Assembly: GCA_035528035.1 (NCBI GenBank)
Contig: DATKZI010000061.1
Coordinates: 62,001 to 126,000, forward strand
DNA length: 64,000 nt
Direction of reading: 5' to 3'
Source of the DNA: JABLTI01 sp035528035
GTDB lineage: Archaea; Asgardarchaeota; Heimdallarchaeia; JABLTI01
In this document: positions 63,970-64,000 of the stretch, one piece after another
Position numbering within the stretch: position 1 is the stretch's first letter
Layout: each line of letters opens with the position of its first letter
Program-made: the position numbers and the translations under genes
The notes under the pieces: model-generated
Told to the model about the DNA's origin: nothing
Database searches by the model: none
Seen by the model: only the letters and a program-made list of their open reading frames with translations

Positions 63970-64000
63970 TTGACAGCAGGTCACGAACAAACCCCGTATG
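63970..64000 (+). CDS. Possible start of a gene running off the right edge
   Basis: A TTG followed by ten open codons (TAGHEQTPY after the initiator), with a base composition richer in G and C than the preceding spacer and a TATA-like box 25-30 bases upstream. Too short to identify. Confidence 0.25.
   Translation, partial: MTAGHEQTPY

Noticed and set aside
1..64000. tRNA, rRNA, CRISPR array, IS element or prophage
   Set aside because: No cloverleaf-like sequence, spaced direct-repeat array, transposase, integrase or phage structural gene was found in reading the window.

Overview
The window looks like a piece of an Asgard archaeal chromosome. It is AT-rich and has an archaeal core: an archaeosine-type tRNA-guanine transglycosylase homologue with a DUF5591 partner, a NucS nuclease, an F420-dependent methylene-H4MPT dehydrogenase homologue, an aldehyde:ferredoxin oxidoreductase, a TrmB-type regulator and TATA-box promoters. 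It also carries eukaryote-like genes: a Rab/Ras-like GTPase, an OSTC/Ost3-like membrane protein, a membrane RING-type protein, a B-box-like zinc protein, and two TPR proteins that share a longin-like C-terminal domain. I cannot name the class within Asgard from this sequence alone. There is no rRNA, tRNA, CRISPR array, transposase or phage gene, so this is ordinary chromosome rather than a mobile island. Ribosome binding sites resemble GGAGGTGA (often just GGTGA), and TTG or GTG starts are common.

Region by region. 1-5.5 kb: the end of an Lrp-like regulator, a PEBP protein, a secreted subtilase, a two-TM protein with two RCK-N domains, and TrpB2. 5.5-7.3 kb: a gene-poor stretch with the OSTC-like gene and a 52-residue zinc ribbon. 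7.3-14.5 kb: metabolic and membrane genes (aldo/keto reductase-ferredoxin, RING protein, lipase-like hydrolase, nitrilase, SDR, MFS). 14.7-18.8 kb: a protein built of seventeen exact 29-residue repeats, divergent from a HEAT protein with a long basic tail, then a pair of small membrane/zinc proteins. 18.9-25.2 kb: mevalonate diphosphate decarboxylase plus mevalonate kinase for isoprenoid lipids, ferredoxin-thioredoxin reductase plus glutaredoxin, a ferritin-like protein, and the two subunits of a 2-oxoacid:ferredoxin oxidoreductase. 25-32.8 kb: NucS, a giant surface protein with calcium-binding repeats, a kinase-like phosphotransferase, a TIM-barrel isomerase and a DtxR regulator. 33-40 kb: Mtd plus a DUF2225 protein, the small GTPase, an arsenate reductase-like phosphatase, a large HEAT protein, and a membrane protein joining calcium-binding repeats to a cytoplasmic winged helix and zinc fingers. 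40-51.6 kb: a sugar nucleotidyltransferase, the TGT/DUF5591 pair, a divergent type I GAPDH, a TPR/longin-like protein, a TrmB-like coiled-coil protein and AOR. 51.9-64 kb: a carotenoid-desaturase-like oxidoreductase, a flavin reductase, a frameshifted propeller protein, a regulator remnant, DUF1847, the second TPR/longin-like protein, a PAS protein, a K+-independent membrane pyrophosphatase, a cupin and an M20 peptidase.

Taken together the genes suggest an anaerobic, ferredoxin-based metabolism (2-oxoacid oxidoreductase, AOR, FTR, H4MPT-linked C1 chemistry, PPi-driven ion pumping) with mevalonate-derived lipids. Alongside it are scattered parts related to eukaryotic membrane-protein glycosylation, GTPase platforms and RING chemistry. 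Several convergent gene pairs are separated by a hairpin followed by a T-run, which probably stops transcription from one or both sides.
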